Shown in pieces: positions 46,158-54,726 of a stretch of DNA of 64,000 nt; within the stretch, counting starts at the first letter, position 1; each line of letters opens with the position of its first letter. This DNA is from NCED01 sp035493955 (lineage in GTDB: Bacteria > Pseudomonadota > Alphaproteobacteria > Caulobacterales > Caulobacteraceae): contig DATJHI010000015.1 of assembly GCA_035493955.1 (NCBI GenBank), forward strand, positions 130,109 through 194,108. Reading direction: 5' to 3'. Under the pieces are notes generated by a model. It was given only the letters and a program-made list of their open reading frames with translations. It was not told the origin of the DNA and searched no databases. The translations under genes and the position numbers were made by a program.

Positions 46158-46877
46158 ATGCCACCCCGCAAGCGTCCAGTATCGTCCGAAGCAGCCAATG
46201 CGCCCCATTTTGGGGGTGATGACGTCATGATGTTTCCGGCAAACCGGACCCCACGCCGGGATGCTGGCTTTGCGGCGCGGCTCCGCGACGCGCTGGAAGG
46301 CCGGGAAAAGATTTGGCTCGCCCGGATGACGGGCTACTCGACCAGCACCGTCGGCGACTACACGGCCGGGGTGATGCCCAGCGCCGAACGGGCCTTCAAA
46401 ATCGCCGAGGTACTCGGCGTGGACCCCCAATGGCTCGTGACCGGCGTCTACGGTCGCCCGACCCTTGAGGAAGGATGGCGGCTCGTGCCGTATCACTCGC
46501 TGACGGAGCTGAAGGAGCGTGGGTTCAGCGACACCGCGCCCCAGGTGCCGCTCAAGAGCGAATGGCTCGTCCAGACCTATGGCTCATCCCGCGACATCTG
46601 GATCACGGACATGCCGTCGAGCGCGTGGCCGCAGCTCGCCGCGGAGGGCGCCCCAATCGTCTGCCGGCACGTGCAGTCACTTTCCGATGGCGGGCTCTAT
46701 CTGATCGAGCTCCGAGGTTTATTCACAGTGAGGCGCACCGAACTGCGCGCCGACGGCGCAGTGCTTCTTGGCGCAAGCCCCTCGGACGATCCGATGGATG
46801 CACCGTCTGTCGATGCGCGAGTGCCGCCGTGCATCACCGGTCGCGTGCTCGGCCCCCTGTTGGCGAAGACGCTCTAG
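46158..46877 (+). CDS. CI-like repressor with S24-type C-terminal domain
   Basis: 239 residues. HTH (ARLRDALEGREKIWLARMTGYSTSTVGDYTAG, AFKIAEVLGVDPQWLVTG) followed by a C-terminal beta domain (DIWITDMPSSAWPQLAAEGAPIVCRHVQSLSDGGLYLIELRG) of the phage-repressor S24 kind. The usual Ser/Lys dyad of the LexA/CI protease is not clear, so self-cleavage is uncertain. The start could also be ATG 46227. It faces the Ner-like gene. Confidence 0.8.
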   Translation: MPPRKRPVSSEAANAPHFGGDDVMMFPANRTPRRDAGFAARLRDALEGREKIWLARMTGYSTSTVGDYTAGVMPSAERAFKIAEVLGVDPQWLVTGVYGRPTLEEGWRLVPYHSLTELKERGFSDTAPQVPLKSEWLVQTYGSSRDIWITDMPSSAWPQLAAEGAPIVCRHVQSLSDGGLYLIELRGLFTVRRTELRADGAVLLGASPSDDPMDAPSVDARVPPCITGRVLGPLLAKTL

Positions 46878-46978
46878 CTGAGCACCCCTCCTTTCCGGGA
46901 ATGATTTCCGCACTTAGTTGCGGAAGACATCCGAGAAAAGACTGAAGTTCATAGGTGCCACCACAAATAGACTTTGTA

Positions 46979-47007
46979 TTTACAAAATAATCAATCCAGT
47001 ATATAAA
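46979..47007 (+). promoter_or_regulatory. Consensus-like promoter
   Basis: TTTACA (46979-46984), 17-nt spacer, TATAAA (47002-47007), inside an AT-rich stretch. It lies 84 bp upstream of a small reading frame at 47091 that ends in a terminator. The sequence from 46878 to 47322 otherwise holds no gene. Confidence 0.65.
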
Positions 47008-47090
47008 AGGCATACCATTGCACTGACCTTGTTTTCCTTGGTGGTTGGAAGGCCCAAAATCTGGACCTTCCCACGGCCCGGGAGGACAAC

Positions 47091-47204
47091 TTGAGAGAGC
47101 TTCTGGTCTTTTCCCTTGTTGGGCTTATCTTGTGCGGCACCTATGCATTGGGGAGCAGCGCAAGGCCGGTCAACGCATGCCCAACAATGTCTACAATCAA
47201 TTGA
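47091..47204 (+). CDS. 37-residue hydrophobic peptide
   Basis: TTG start 5 nt after GGGAGGA; the product opens MRELLVFSLVGLILCGTY and ends ARPVNACPTMSTIN. The hydrophobic segment with a following Cys looks like a membrane anchor or lipoprotein signal. It is bounded by a consensus promoter upstream and a strong terminator 4 nt downstream. A hairpin (GGAAGG/CCTTCC, 47047-47071) lies in the leader. It may be a toxin-like peptide, or the transcript may act as RNA. Confidence 0.5.
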   Translation: MRELLVFSLVGLILCGTYALGSSARPVNACPTMSTIN

Positions 47205-47207
47205 TTG

Positions 47208-47235
47208 GGGCCCGCCGATGGCGGGCCCTTTAATT
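47208..47235 (+). terminator. Rho-independent terminator of the small transcript
   Basis: Perfect 9-bp stem GGGCCCGCC-GAT-GGCGGGCCC followed by TTTAATTT. Confidence 0.88.
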
Positions 47236-47322
47236 TACATTTATTCCATGTGTTGAATGATAATCTACTCAAACCATTTCTTAAAATTTCTTACGTAATG
47301 CCTATATATAGCACCATCTCCA

Positions 47323-48111
47323 TTATTTTTGGCCGCCCGACCTTGCGGGTATAAGGGATTTTATCATTCGGAATCCAGAAAATACCAAACCCCCACAGAC
47401 AACACCAACGATGATGCTCGCAAGCCTATAGCTCCACAACTCCGACCCCGCAAACAGAGCCGTAATAAATTCGCGCGCCATAACTATAGTTATCGCCGCA
47501 AGGGCCATGGCGCAAACACCCTCTAGGTATGGTCCGGCTATCTCCCCTAGAATCCAATCGATCGCACTAAGAATTACTATACTCGCGAAAGTTGCTGAAA
47601 TTATCCACAGCCACGTGGCGGGCCCCGCCGGCATGTACAAATAACTAGATATGACAGCATTCACCCCCAACGCGGGCGCAAGAAAGAATGCGAGTATGGC
47701 ACCGCTAAGCGCAAGACAACCTTTGGCCGCGACCCCGCCACTTTTCGCGTTTCGCAACATAAGGTGAATACAAAGGCAAATGCTTGAGATGACCAGTGCG
47801 AGCTCACCGACTATTGAGAACAACCCGAACGCCGCTCTCTGCGGTCCATCTAGCGCTAGGCTCCCAGGATGGGCCGCCTGAAATCCTGCCGCGTATCCTT
47901 CTTTTCGACCGGTTTCATATGAGGTCGTGATTTGTATCTTAAGCTTTTGCAATTCCGACTGGTGCGCGCGCTCCCGTGATGCATCTTGCTCAGCATGTTG
48001 CGCCGCCGCTTTCGTCGTAAGCTGCGAAAGTTGTTGTTTTTCCCACTCTGGATCAGTACAGGCGCAAAGACTGAAAACAGCCATAAGGATAAGCCATACG
48101 CGATGCTGCAT
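47323..48111 (-). CDS. Lipoprotein-signal membrane protein
   Basis: 262 residues from ATG 48111. Signal MQHRVWLILMAVFSLCACTD with lipobox, a coiled coil (QQLSQLTTKAAAQHAEQDAS) to about residue 60, then five or six hydrophobic segments (LFSIVGELALVISSICLCIHL, CLALSGAILAFFLAPALGV, IISATFASIVILSAIDWIL). AT-rich compared with its neighbours. Family unknown. A lipoprotein with a polytopic tail is unusual. Confidence 0.6.
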   Translation of the reverse strand: MQHRVWLILMAVFSLCACTDPEWEKQQLSQLTTKAAAQHAEQDASRERAHQSELQKLKIQITTSYETGRKEGYAAGFQAAHPGSLALDGPQRAAFGLFSIVGELALVISSICLCIHLMLRNAKSGGVAAKGCLALSGAILAFFLAPALGVNAVISSYLYMPAGPATWLWIISATFASIVILSAIDWILGEIAGPYLEGVCAMALAAITIVMAREFITALFAGSELWSYRLASIIVGVVCGGLVFSGFRMIKSLIPARSGGQK

Positions 48112-48237
48112 ATTCAAAGGCTCCCCTGAATTTAACTCTCCGCACTCTAGCGTACCGTGATAAAGGTGACCCGTCCAAATTCCCATCGTTGCGCACGATC
48201 TGATACTCGGACACCAGTCGATATCAGCGTGGTGTCG

Positions 48238-50961
48238 CTAACTCCGTCGAGTAAGTGATGCCGCCACTAAACGCGCCAGCGCTTCCCGCTTCAGCTTCGC
48301 CTCCTCGGCCGAGGTATTGGTGCGAGCCACCTTCACCCGATACCCCTTCACGACCCGATCCGGGGTCTCCGCCGCCGGTCCGAGCGACCCGATGAAATCC
48401 GGCAATTCCTCCGCATAGAGGACGGAGAGGCGCGCAAGCTGCTCTTCGGAAAGCCCTTCCACAACCGCGGTCCGATACCGCTGCGCCGTCGTCTGCGACT
48501 TGGCGAGCACAAGCGCCACGTGGTCGAAGCCTGCCCCCAGGCACTTGGTCAGATTCTCACGCTCCCACTGCACGGGTGTCGTAACCGACACTTCGACAGC
48601 GACCCGCATACCGTCGCGCTCCAATAGGACATCCACCTGGCCGCCCTGGAACGGTGCTTCGATGATGGCCCGAAACCCCTGCGCTTCCCCCAGCTCCTTC
48701 ACGAGCGCCTGGAGGTAGCGGTGCTTCTTCCCGCCTTTGCCAAGTTCGGGCGAAGGCGAAGCCTCCTCATGCGGTCGAGCGGCGAAGGTCGCGCCCTCAT
48801 ACACTTCGAGGTCGTCGGGAGCGCTCGATGGCGGCTCGGGCGGGAGTTCGCGGATCGGCAGTGGCGGAAGTGGCACAGGCGCATCCACGGGGGCGGCCTC
48901 GTGCTTGGAGGCCCGCACCGCCACCTTCGGGCGAGCGTGTTCGATGATCTCCCGCACCTCATCAAGCGTGGTGCAGTACCGCGCACGATTGGCCTCGATC
49001 AGCTCGTCAAACTCCTCCTCAGTTAGAACCGGCTGCCGCTCCAGATGGCCGAGCGGCACCGACATACGGATTGCGTGCGGCGTCCAGTGCTTCACCCACG
49101 TCGCGAACTCGGTACGGTCGCCGCGCCGGCGCATGCTCTCGATGAAGGCCGGTGTCGTCCGCAGCTCGTCGGCCATCGCGCGCGCGTCTTTGGCGGAGAG
49201 GCCGCCGACGCACTTCATGCTCGTGTTGGAAAGGAGCGCCGAGCGTATGCGCGGCATGGGCTGATCGAGGCTTTGGTGCGCGGCCACAAGCCCGATCCGG
49301 TACTTGCGGGCCTGCTCTAGGATCGTTTCGATGCTGTCGTCGAAATACTCCTGTGCCTCATCGACATACACGAAGGTGGGGGTCCGCTCCCATTCGGGCA
49401 GGACCGAGCGCTCCAGTGCTGCTTGCGCGATCATGTTCGTGAAGAACCGACCGAGGAGCGCGCTCCCTTCCCGCTTCAGTAGGTCCTTCGCTGTGTTGAT
49501 GAGGACGATCTTGCCGGTGCGGGTCGCTTCGAACAGATCGATCCGGTTTGCGGGGTGCGCGAACATGCGCTCGAAGGTCGGGGTCGAAAGGACACCCCAT
49601 AGGCGCCGAAGGATCTGCTTCTTGGTGGCCGCGAACGATGGCTGAAAAAACTCGGTCTCGAAGAAGTAGCGCGCCGACCCGTCAAGCTGCTCGATTGCGG
49701 CCCGTAGCCAGGGCGGCTCCGGCGTTTGCATGATCGCCATCAGGGTATGAATGGTGGCGTCCGGCAGCGAGAGCATGAGGCGCGCGAGGTACCGGAAGAC
49801 GACCTCCTGCTTCTGGGTCAGCTCGGCTCCGAGTAGGTCCCCGAAGAAATTTTCGTACAGCTCGACGACACCATTCAACACCCGCTCCTGATCGACCGCG
49901 CGGTACTCCTCAAGCCGCCCCAGATGCGCGTCGAAGAGATTGAGGCAGACGGGATGTTCGATGTCGGAGGGATCGACGAGCACTAGGCGGTTAGCCAGGC
50001 TTCGTGGATGGTCGCGTCCGAAAAGGTCGAGGCGCAGAAGCTTCTGGATCAGGTCGCCCTGACTGTCGATCACGACAACGGATCGGCCGTCCTCTGCCGC
50101 CGCCTCAAGGTCGGCGTGGATCATCCGCTGGAGAAGCTGGGTCTTGCCGTGGCCCGTACCCCCGAGGACGTGGGCATGCTCGAACCGCACCTCGTCGGGG
50201 ATCGTGAGCGGAACCGGCAACGTCAGCAGCCGCGCAAACGGCGTGTGCCCGAGATACAGATCGACGAGATCGGCCGCGCTTTTGTCCTTCTGCTTTGATG
50301 GCGCGACGACCCGATGTCCGTGCTCAACAAGGTTCGCCGTGGGTGGCAGGCCTGACGCGCCTGCCAGGTTCCATTCGAGCTGCCGGCGGAGCTTGAGGAA
50401 GAGATCGAGCGAAAGCGTGTCGTCTTCGTATGGCGCGAAGATGAGTTGGTGGACCAACTCCGCGGGCGCTTCGATCAGATCGATGAGCGGCACCTCGAAG
50501 GCCGAACCTTCCTCCGGCCAATCGGCAAAACAGGCGTCCGGCAATGCCTCAATATATGTGGTGAAGGCGGCGGCGAGCTGGCGCGTGACGATGCCGTGGA
50601 TGCGGTCGTAGTCAGCGGCATAGCGACGGCGGCGCGTAAGGAGCTTGCGAAACTCCACGGCGACGGCCGCATCCGCCTCGATGAGACGCCAGTTGGGCTC
50701 GAATGCCTCGACGTCCTCCAGCTCGAACAGTTCCTCCGCGACTTCACTGAGGAGCACGAGGATTTTGAGGACGGGTTGTCGGGGCAGCCGGCCCATGAAC
50801 TGGCGCATGAACGCAAGGACGCGCTCATCCGTCCCCATGCGCGAAAGCGGGGAGGCCCGCCAGTGCGCCTCCGCATCATCCCAGACGCGGCGCGTCTCCT
50901 CCATTTCCCGATTACGGGAACCGCCCGCCAGCCAGTTGGTGAGATCGGAATTCCAGACCAT
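48238..50961 (-). CDS. HerA/VirD4-like DNA-translocase ATPase with C-terminal nuclease-like domain
   Basis: 907 residues. A helical N-terminal region (1-240) precedes an FtsK/HerA-type ATPase: Walker A GGTGHGKT at 267-274, VVVIDSQGDLIQ, Walker B FVYVDEAQEYF and a TraD/VirD4-like LVAAHQSLDQPMP arginine region. The final 150 residues carry GGQVDVLLERDGMRVAVEVSV with the D...E-x-S pattern of a PD-(D/E)XK-like nuclease or restriction-fold domain. Likely pumps or processes DNA during transfer, or acts in defence. The preceding minus-strand gene ends 4 bp before it. Confidence 0.75.
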   Translation of the reverse strand: MVWNSDLTNWLAGGSRNREMEETRRVWDDAEAHWRASPLSRMGTDERVLAFMRQFMGRLPRQPVLKILVLLSEVAEELFELEDVEAFEPNWRLIEADAAVAVEFRKLLTRRRRYAADYDRIHGIVTRQLAAAFTTYIEALPDACFADWPEEGSAFEVPLIDLIEAPAELVHQLIFAPYEDDTLSLDLFLKLRRQLEWNLAGASGLPPTANLVEHGHRVVAPSKQKDKSAADLVDLYLGHTPFARLLTLPVPLTIPDEVRFEHAHVLGGTGHGKTQLLQRMIHADLEAAAEDGRSVVVIDSQGDLIQKLLRLDLFGRDHPRSLANRLVLVDPSDIEHPVCLNLFDAHLGRLEEYRAVDQERVLNGVVELYENFFGDLLGAELTQKQEVVFRYLARLMLSLPDATIHTLMAIMQTPEPPWLRAAIEQLDGSARYFFETEFFQPSFAATKKQILRRLWGVLSTPTFERMFAHPANRIDLFEATRTGKIVLINTAKDLLKREGSALLGRFFTNMIAQAALERSVLPEWERTPTFVYVDEAQEYFDDSIETILEQARKYRIGLVAAHQSLDQPMPRIRSALLSNTSMKCVGGLSAKDARAMADELRTTPAFIESMRRRGDRTEFATWVKHWTPHAIRMSVPLGHLERQPVLTEEEFDELIEANRARYCTTLDEVREIIEHARPKVAVRASKHEAAPVDAPVPLPPLPIRELPPEPPSSAPDDLEVYEGATFAARPHEEASPSPELGKGGKKHRYLQALVKELGEAQGFRAIIEAPFQGGQVDVLLERDGMRVAVEVSVTTPVQWERENLTKCLGAGFDHVALVLAKSQTTAQRYRTAVVEGLSEEQLARLSVLYAEELPDFIGSLGPAAETPDRVVKGYRVKVARTNTSAEEAKLKREALARLVAASLTRRS

Positions 50962-50965
50962 GGAG

Positions 50966-51343
50966 CTATGCGAGCTCCACGACCTCCTCGCCGCCGAAGT
51001 GCTTGGCCGCGTTCAGCACCTGGGCGAAGGTCTGGGCTGCCTCGCGGATATGCTCCTCGATCGCGAGCAGCTCGATCACGTCCTTGGCTTCCACCCGCTT
51101 GCCGTGAGCCAAGTCATTGACGCTGATGTTGATGGTGATCGCCTTCCACGCGAGGCGGGAGGCTATACCGAGCAGCCCGCTACCGCCGGTGATCTCATGG
51201 CTTTGGTACAACATCGTCTCTCCAAGGCGATACTTAGAAATGGTGGTCTGTTCCTCCGGACTGATGTCAGCCCGCACGTCGAGGCTGAATACCGGTTTGC
51301 CAAGCATGCCGGACCGCTGGTCGCGGCGCAGTAGTAGTTTCAT
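50966..51343 (-). CDS. Hypothetical protein paired with the HerA-like ATPase
   Basis: 125 residues, no family recognised. Beta-rich first half (MKLLLRRDQRSGMLGKPVFSLDVRADIS, KYRLGETMLYQ) and a helical end (IEEHIREAAQTFAQVLNAAKHF). It is the first gene of the minus operon with the 907-residue ATPase and divergent from the VirD4-like gene. The tight spacing suggests one functional unit. Confidence 0.65.
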   Translation of the reverse strand: MKLLLRRDQRSGMLGKPVFSLDVRADISPEEQTTISKYRLGETMLYQSHEITGGSGLLGIASRLAWKAITINISVNDLAHGKRVEAKDVIELLAIEEHIREAAQTFAQVLNAAKHFGGEEVVELA

Positions 51344-51479
51344 CGCGCTCCCCCGAGCTTAGAGATGAGCGAACCATATCCCACAACCTAGAGAAGTCGA
51401 GAGCAACCCAACTCGCCGAATACGATTAGTGAACTTCTGACGCCGTGCGGATGATGGAACCTTCCCTCACGCTGTATCG

Positions 51480-52721
51480 ATGAGCGATTGCGAAGAGCCC
51501 GCATGGATCGGGCGAACCACATTCCGGCGGCGACTGCGCCCGTTCGGTATCAAAGCGGCCGACCGCCTTTCGCACGTCCACATCATCGGCATGACCGGCG
51601 TCGGCAAGTCGTCGCTGCTCGAACAATTGATCCGGCACGACCTGGCGTCCGGTCGCGGCGCGGCCATCATCGATCCGCACGGCGATCTTGCCGACGCCAT
51701 CGCAGCGCTGGCCCACTCGCAACCAGATCGCGTTCGGTATGTGAACGCTCCGGACCCGGCTCAGCCCTACGGATACAATCCGCTGCGGCACGTTCGCGAC
51801 GACCTGATCCCGCTCGCGGCTTCAGGACTTCTCGCGACCTTCCGGAAGCTCTGGCCAGATGCGTGGGGCACAAGAATGGAGCATGTGCTCCGCTGCTCCT
51901 TGTACACCCTCTTGGAGCGTCCGGGCTCAACGCTCCCCGACATTCTCCGCCTCTACGCCGACAAGGAGTTCCGTCGCGATGTCACCCGCCGCGTTCGCAA
52001 TCCCGTGGTCCGGGCATTCTGGGCGAACGAGTTCGAGAAGTACCCCGATCGCTACCGGGCAGAGGTGGTGGCGCCCATCCAGAACAAGCTCGGCGCGCTG
52101 CTCGCTGACCCCGTTCTGTATCGCATCCTCGTAGCCCCAAAGATCGACCTTCGGTTCCGGCAGCTCATGGACGAGGGCGGGCTGCTGGTCGTCAATCTCG
52201 CGAAGGGACGGCTGGGCGAGGACAGCTCCGCCACTCTCGGAAGCTTGCTCGTCTCGACCCTGGGACTGGCAGCACTAACCCGTGCCGATGCACCAGCGGA
52301 GAACCGTCGCCCCTTCTTCCTCTACGTCGACGAATTCCAATCATTCACGACGCTCGCCTTCGCGGGAATGATGTCGGAGCTGCGCAAGTACGGGCTCGGC
52401 CTCACCCTTGCCCATCAGCATTTTCACCAGCTCGAACCCGACATCCGGCATGCCGTGCTTGGCAACGCGGGAACGCTGATCGCCTTTCGGGTGGGGCCCG
52501 AGGATGCCGGGCTCATCGCCCAGGAGTTTCAGCCGCCTTTCGGCGTCGAAGACCTGCTCAACCTTCCAAGTCGCCGCTTCTATCTGCGGCTCATGATCGA
52601 TGGATCGCCGTCACGCCCCTTCAGCGGGGTGACGCTTGATCGGACAGAGTTCGGGATACGGCCGCTGCCGCCGCCCGATCCGTATCCGATGCTTCAGGAC
52701 CATCCGGCTTCATATCGGTGA
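51480..52721 (+). CDS. VirD4/TraD-like type IV coupling ATPase
   Basis: 413 residues. Walker A GMTGVGKS at 37-44, GAAIIDPHGDLADAIA, VVNLAKGRLGEDS, Walker B FFLYVDEFQSFTT and LTLAHQHFHQLEPDIRHAVLGNAG are the features of type IV coupling proteins and HerA-like ATPases. No N-terminal membrane segment is present, unlike classical VirD4. It lies opposite the ATPase-nuclease gene; the two may together move element DNA. Confidence 0.8.
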   Translation: MSDCEEPAWIGRTTFRRRLRPFGIKAADRLSHVHIIGMTGVGKSSLLEQLIRHDLASGRGAAIIDPHGDLADAIAALAHSQPDRVRYVNAPDPAQPYGYNPLRHVRDDLIPLAASGLLATFRKLWPDAWGTRMEHVLRCSLYTLLERPGSTLPDILRLYADKEFRRDVTRRVRNPVVRAFWANEFEKYPDRYRAEVVAPIQNKLGALLADPVLYRILVAPKIDLRFRQLMDEGGLLVVNLAKGRLGEDSSATLGSLLVSTLGLAALTRADAPAENRRPFFLYVDEFQSFTTLAFAGMMSELRKYGLGLTLAHQHFHQLEPDIRHAVLGNAGTLIAFRVGPEDAGLIAQEFQPPFGVEDLLNLPSRRFYLRLMIDGSPSRPFSGVTLDRTEFGIRPLPPPDPYPMLQDHPASYR

Positions 52722-53110
52722 GCGTGTGGAGCGGGACCGCCGCCGGTCAACCCAGCCTCGCTTCCTCCGCGCTACGCGCTCTGTGCAGCTCGCTCCTACG
52801 GCGCGCCTCTGGCGCGGGGTGTGACCACCACCTCAGTGTCCCACTCCGGCTGCTCCTCATGAAGCCGCGGAATGGTCCGCGGCACATGGAGGAAATCTGC
52901 GATGGCACAGCAATCTCTTCCCCTCAATCGCCGCCCGACCCATCGCTTGTACCATGTTCTTGGAGACGGCTCGGCCGCCACCTGGACCCCCATCGGCGCG
53001 GCTTGGCCGAACAAAGACGGCTTAGGGTTCTCGATCTCCTGCGATGCGGTTCGCTCCAGGGCCGGATTGTGATGCGGGTCATAGCTGATCGCCCCGGCAC
53101 TGAGGCGTGA
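52719..53110 (+). repeat. Duplicated leader plus small-gene segment, copy A
   Basis: About 390 bp, closely similar to 56831-57238 over both the non-coding leader and the following gene. The leader contains the conserved hairpin CCGCGG-AATGGT-CCGCGG just before the ribosome site. Confidence 0.8.
52902..53110 (+). pseudogene. Frameshifted copy of the small conserved gene at 57020
   Basis: Starts MAQQSLPLNRRPTHRLY and keeps WTPIGAAWPNKDGLGFSISCDAV, but lacks one C after GATGCGGTT compared with copy B. The frame shifts and closes at 53072, while the remaining codons (RIVMRVIADRP) continue in another frame to 53110. Function of the family unknown. Confidence 0.7.
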
Positions 53111-53240
53111 GCCTCGGAGGACCGGTGCCACGCATCCGCCCTTTAGCAGAATGGACTACAAAGCAACCCTACTGCCGCGGCCTGGGGAGCGTTGCGCGGC
53201 GCGCCGACTTGGTGCAACCCTCAGCTTAAAAGGGGCAGAT

Positions 53241-54560
53241 ATGTACCAGTACGATGAGAAGCCGAATACGACATTTACCGCGGAAACGAGCACTACGCTC
53301 CAGAAGATCAGAGAGAGTGAATATGCGGTGTTGGTCGGCAGAAATAACTGCGGAAAATCGTTTATTCTTAAGACTTTAGCGCAGAAGTTTGGTGTGACGG
53401 CGTCATACCTCGGCCCCGCGCGTTACCAAAACTTTAATTTGCTTGGATCTTACGCGCCCAACCGTGGCGACCGGAGACACGAGCGATTTAGCCAGTTTAT
53501 GCAGCAGTGGGGCCAGCAGCACCAAAACACAGACAACTCGCCAATTAACGTTCAGCAGGCGATAGCCGAACTTTCAGACGCGCAGAGGGACAAGCTGTCT
53601 GAGATAATGAATATGTTGTTGGGCGTAGATTTGGAGATACGTCAAACGGTTGAGACCAACTCCATGTCTCAAAAATATATATCCGTTGGCGGTCACAATA
53701 TATCATATACAAGCTCTGGATTCCGATTGATCACCACATTGGTGACAAGCTTGATTAACACAGAATATGATACATTCCTGATTGATGAGCCAGAGCTTGG
53801 CATTAGCCCCGAGGCTCAGGGTGTTTTCGCTGACTTCCTATTCGATAGGGATCATCGCGCCAAATATTTTCCCCATATAAAAACATTACTTCTTGCAACG
53901 CATTCAACGATATTTCTAGACCGTCAACGAATATCTAATAATTACTTAGTGTCGAAATCTGGCGATGTGATCGATGTCGTGGCCGCTGAGGACCAACGCG
54001 CATTCAACAACATCCACTTCTTCCTATTAGGAAACAGGCTGGAGACCCTATACCTCCCTTCGGCTATCGTGCTTGTGGAGGGAAGGTGCGATTACGAATT
54101 CATAGCCAAAGTTGCAAATCAGCAGTTTCCCAGTACACCGCTGAGCGTAATTTCAGCCGGGAGTGACACAAGAATAAAGGAGGTATTGCACCTTGCAAAA
54201 TCACTTCTTTACGATATCCAAAAAAGCCCCTATCGCGATAGGATTTTCGCGGTTCTTGATGCTGTACATGGGGCCGGGCTTCCTGACCAGCTTGTAGCCA
54301 TGGGCCTGCCGGCAGAAAATATAGTTGTATGGTCTAAAAACGGCATCGAGTATTACTATCCACCTTCGGTGATGGATCAGATATTTGGAGGTGGTGGCGA
54401 TCTCGTTATTTCCGGCGATGTCATCGTGAGAAACGGCATTCAGCACACCAAGGGTGAGTTGGTCAGGCTAGTTACTGATCGGCTCACGCCAGCGGTAGCT
54501 ATGGATGCAGAGTTCGAGCGGCTGTTCCTCTCGCGACTTCGGCGATGCGCGGCTGGTTAG
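53241..54560 (+). CDS. OLD-family AAA ATPase with TOPRIM-like C-terminus
   Basis: 439 residues from ATG 53241. Walker A LVGRNNCGKSFILKTL, signature-like SYTSSGFRLITTLVTS, Walker B FLIDEPELGISPEAQ and H-loop LLATHSTIFLDR. A TOPRIM-like part has VLVEGRCDYEF and AVLDAVHG, where the second Asp of DxD is not conserved. No helicase gene follows, so it is not a Gabija pair. AT-rich codon use differs from its neighbours and it lies between the duplicated leader segments. A defence role is inference. Confidence 0.8.
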   Translation: MYQYDEKPNTTFTAETSTTLQKIRESEYAVLVGRNNCGKSFILKTLAQKFGVTASYLGPARYQNFNLLGSYAPNRGDRRHERFSQFMQQWGQQHQNTDNSPINVQQAIAELSDAQRDKLSEIMNMLLGVDLEIRQTVETNSMSQKYISVGGHNISYTSSGFRLITTLVTSLINTEYDTFLIDEPELGISPEAQGVFADFLFDRDHRAKYFPHIKTLLLATHSTIFLDRQRISNNYLVSKSGDVIDVVAAEDQRAFNNIHFFLLGNRLETLYLPSAIVLVEGRCDYEFIAKVANQQFPSTPLSVISAGSDTRIKEVLHLAKSLLYDIQKSPYRDRIFAVLDAVHGAGLPDQLVAMGLPAENIVVWSKNGIEYYYPPSVMDQIFGGGGDLVISGDVIVRNGIQHTKGELVRLVTDRLTPAVAMDAEFERLFLSRLRRCAAG

Positions 54561-54573
54561 GGGTGGCCTGTCG

Positions 54574-54632
54574 CACCCTTCCGGAAGGCGTTCCCGGCAG
54601 CTTAGGGCGAGGAACTGATCGATCGCGAACAC
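54574..54632 (-). pseudogene. Remnant of a double-HTH regulator 3' end
   Basis: Reverse-strand reading gives IDQFLALSCRERLPEG, nearly the end of the gene at 59412 (IDQFLGMSCRERFPEG). Only the C-terminal fragment remains; nothing more of the gene is recognisable up to the recombinase 3 start. Confidence 0.6.
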
Positions 54633-54726
54633 CGGGAATATCCAAAGGGCTGCCGGGCGAGGGAGAAAAAGCCCCCGAGCGCGCCGAAAACCTGCCTCAC
54701 TATCGCTCCGGTTGAAGGAGGGAGCG

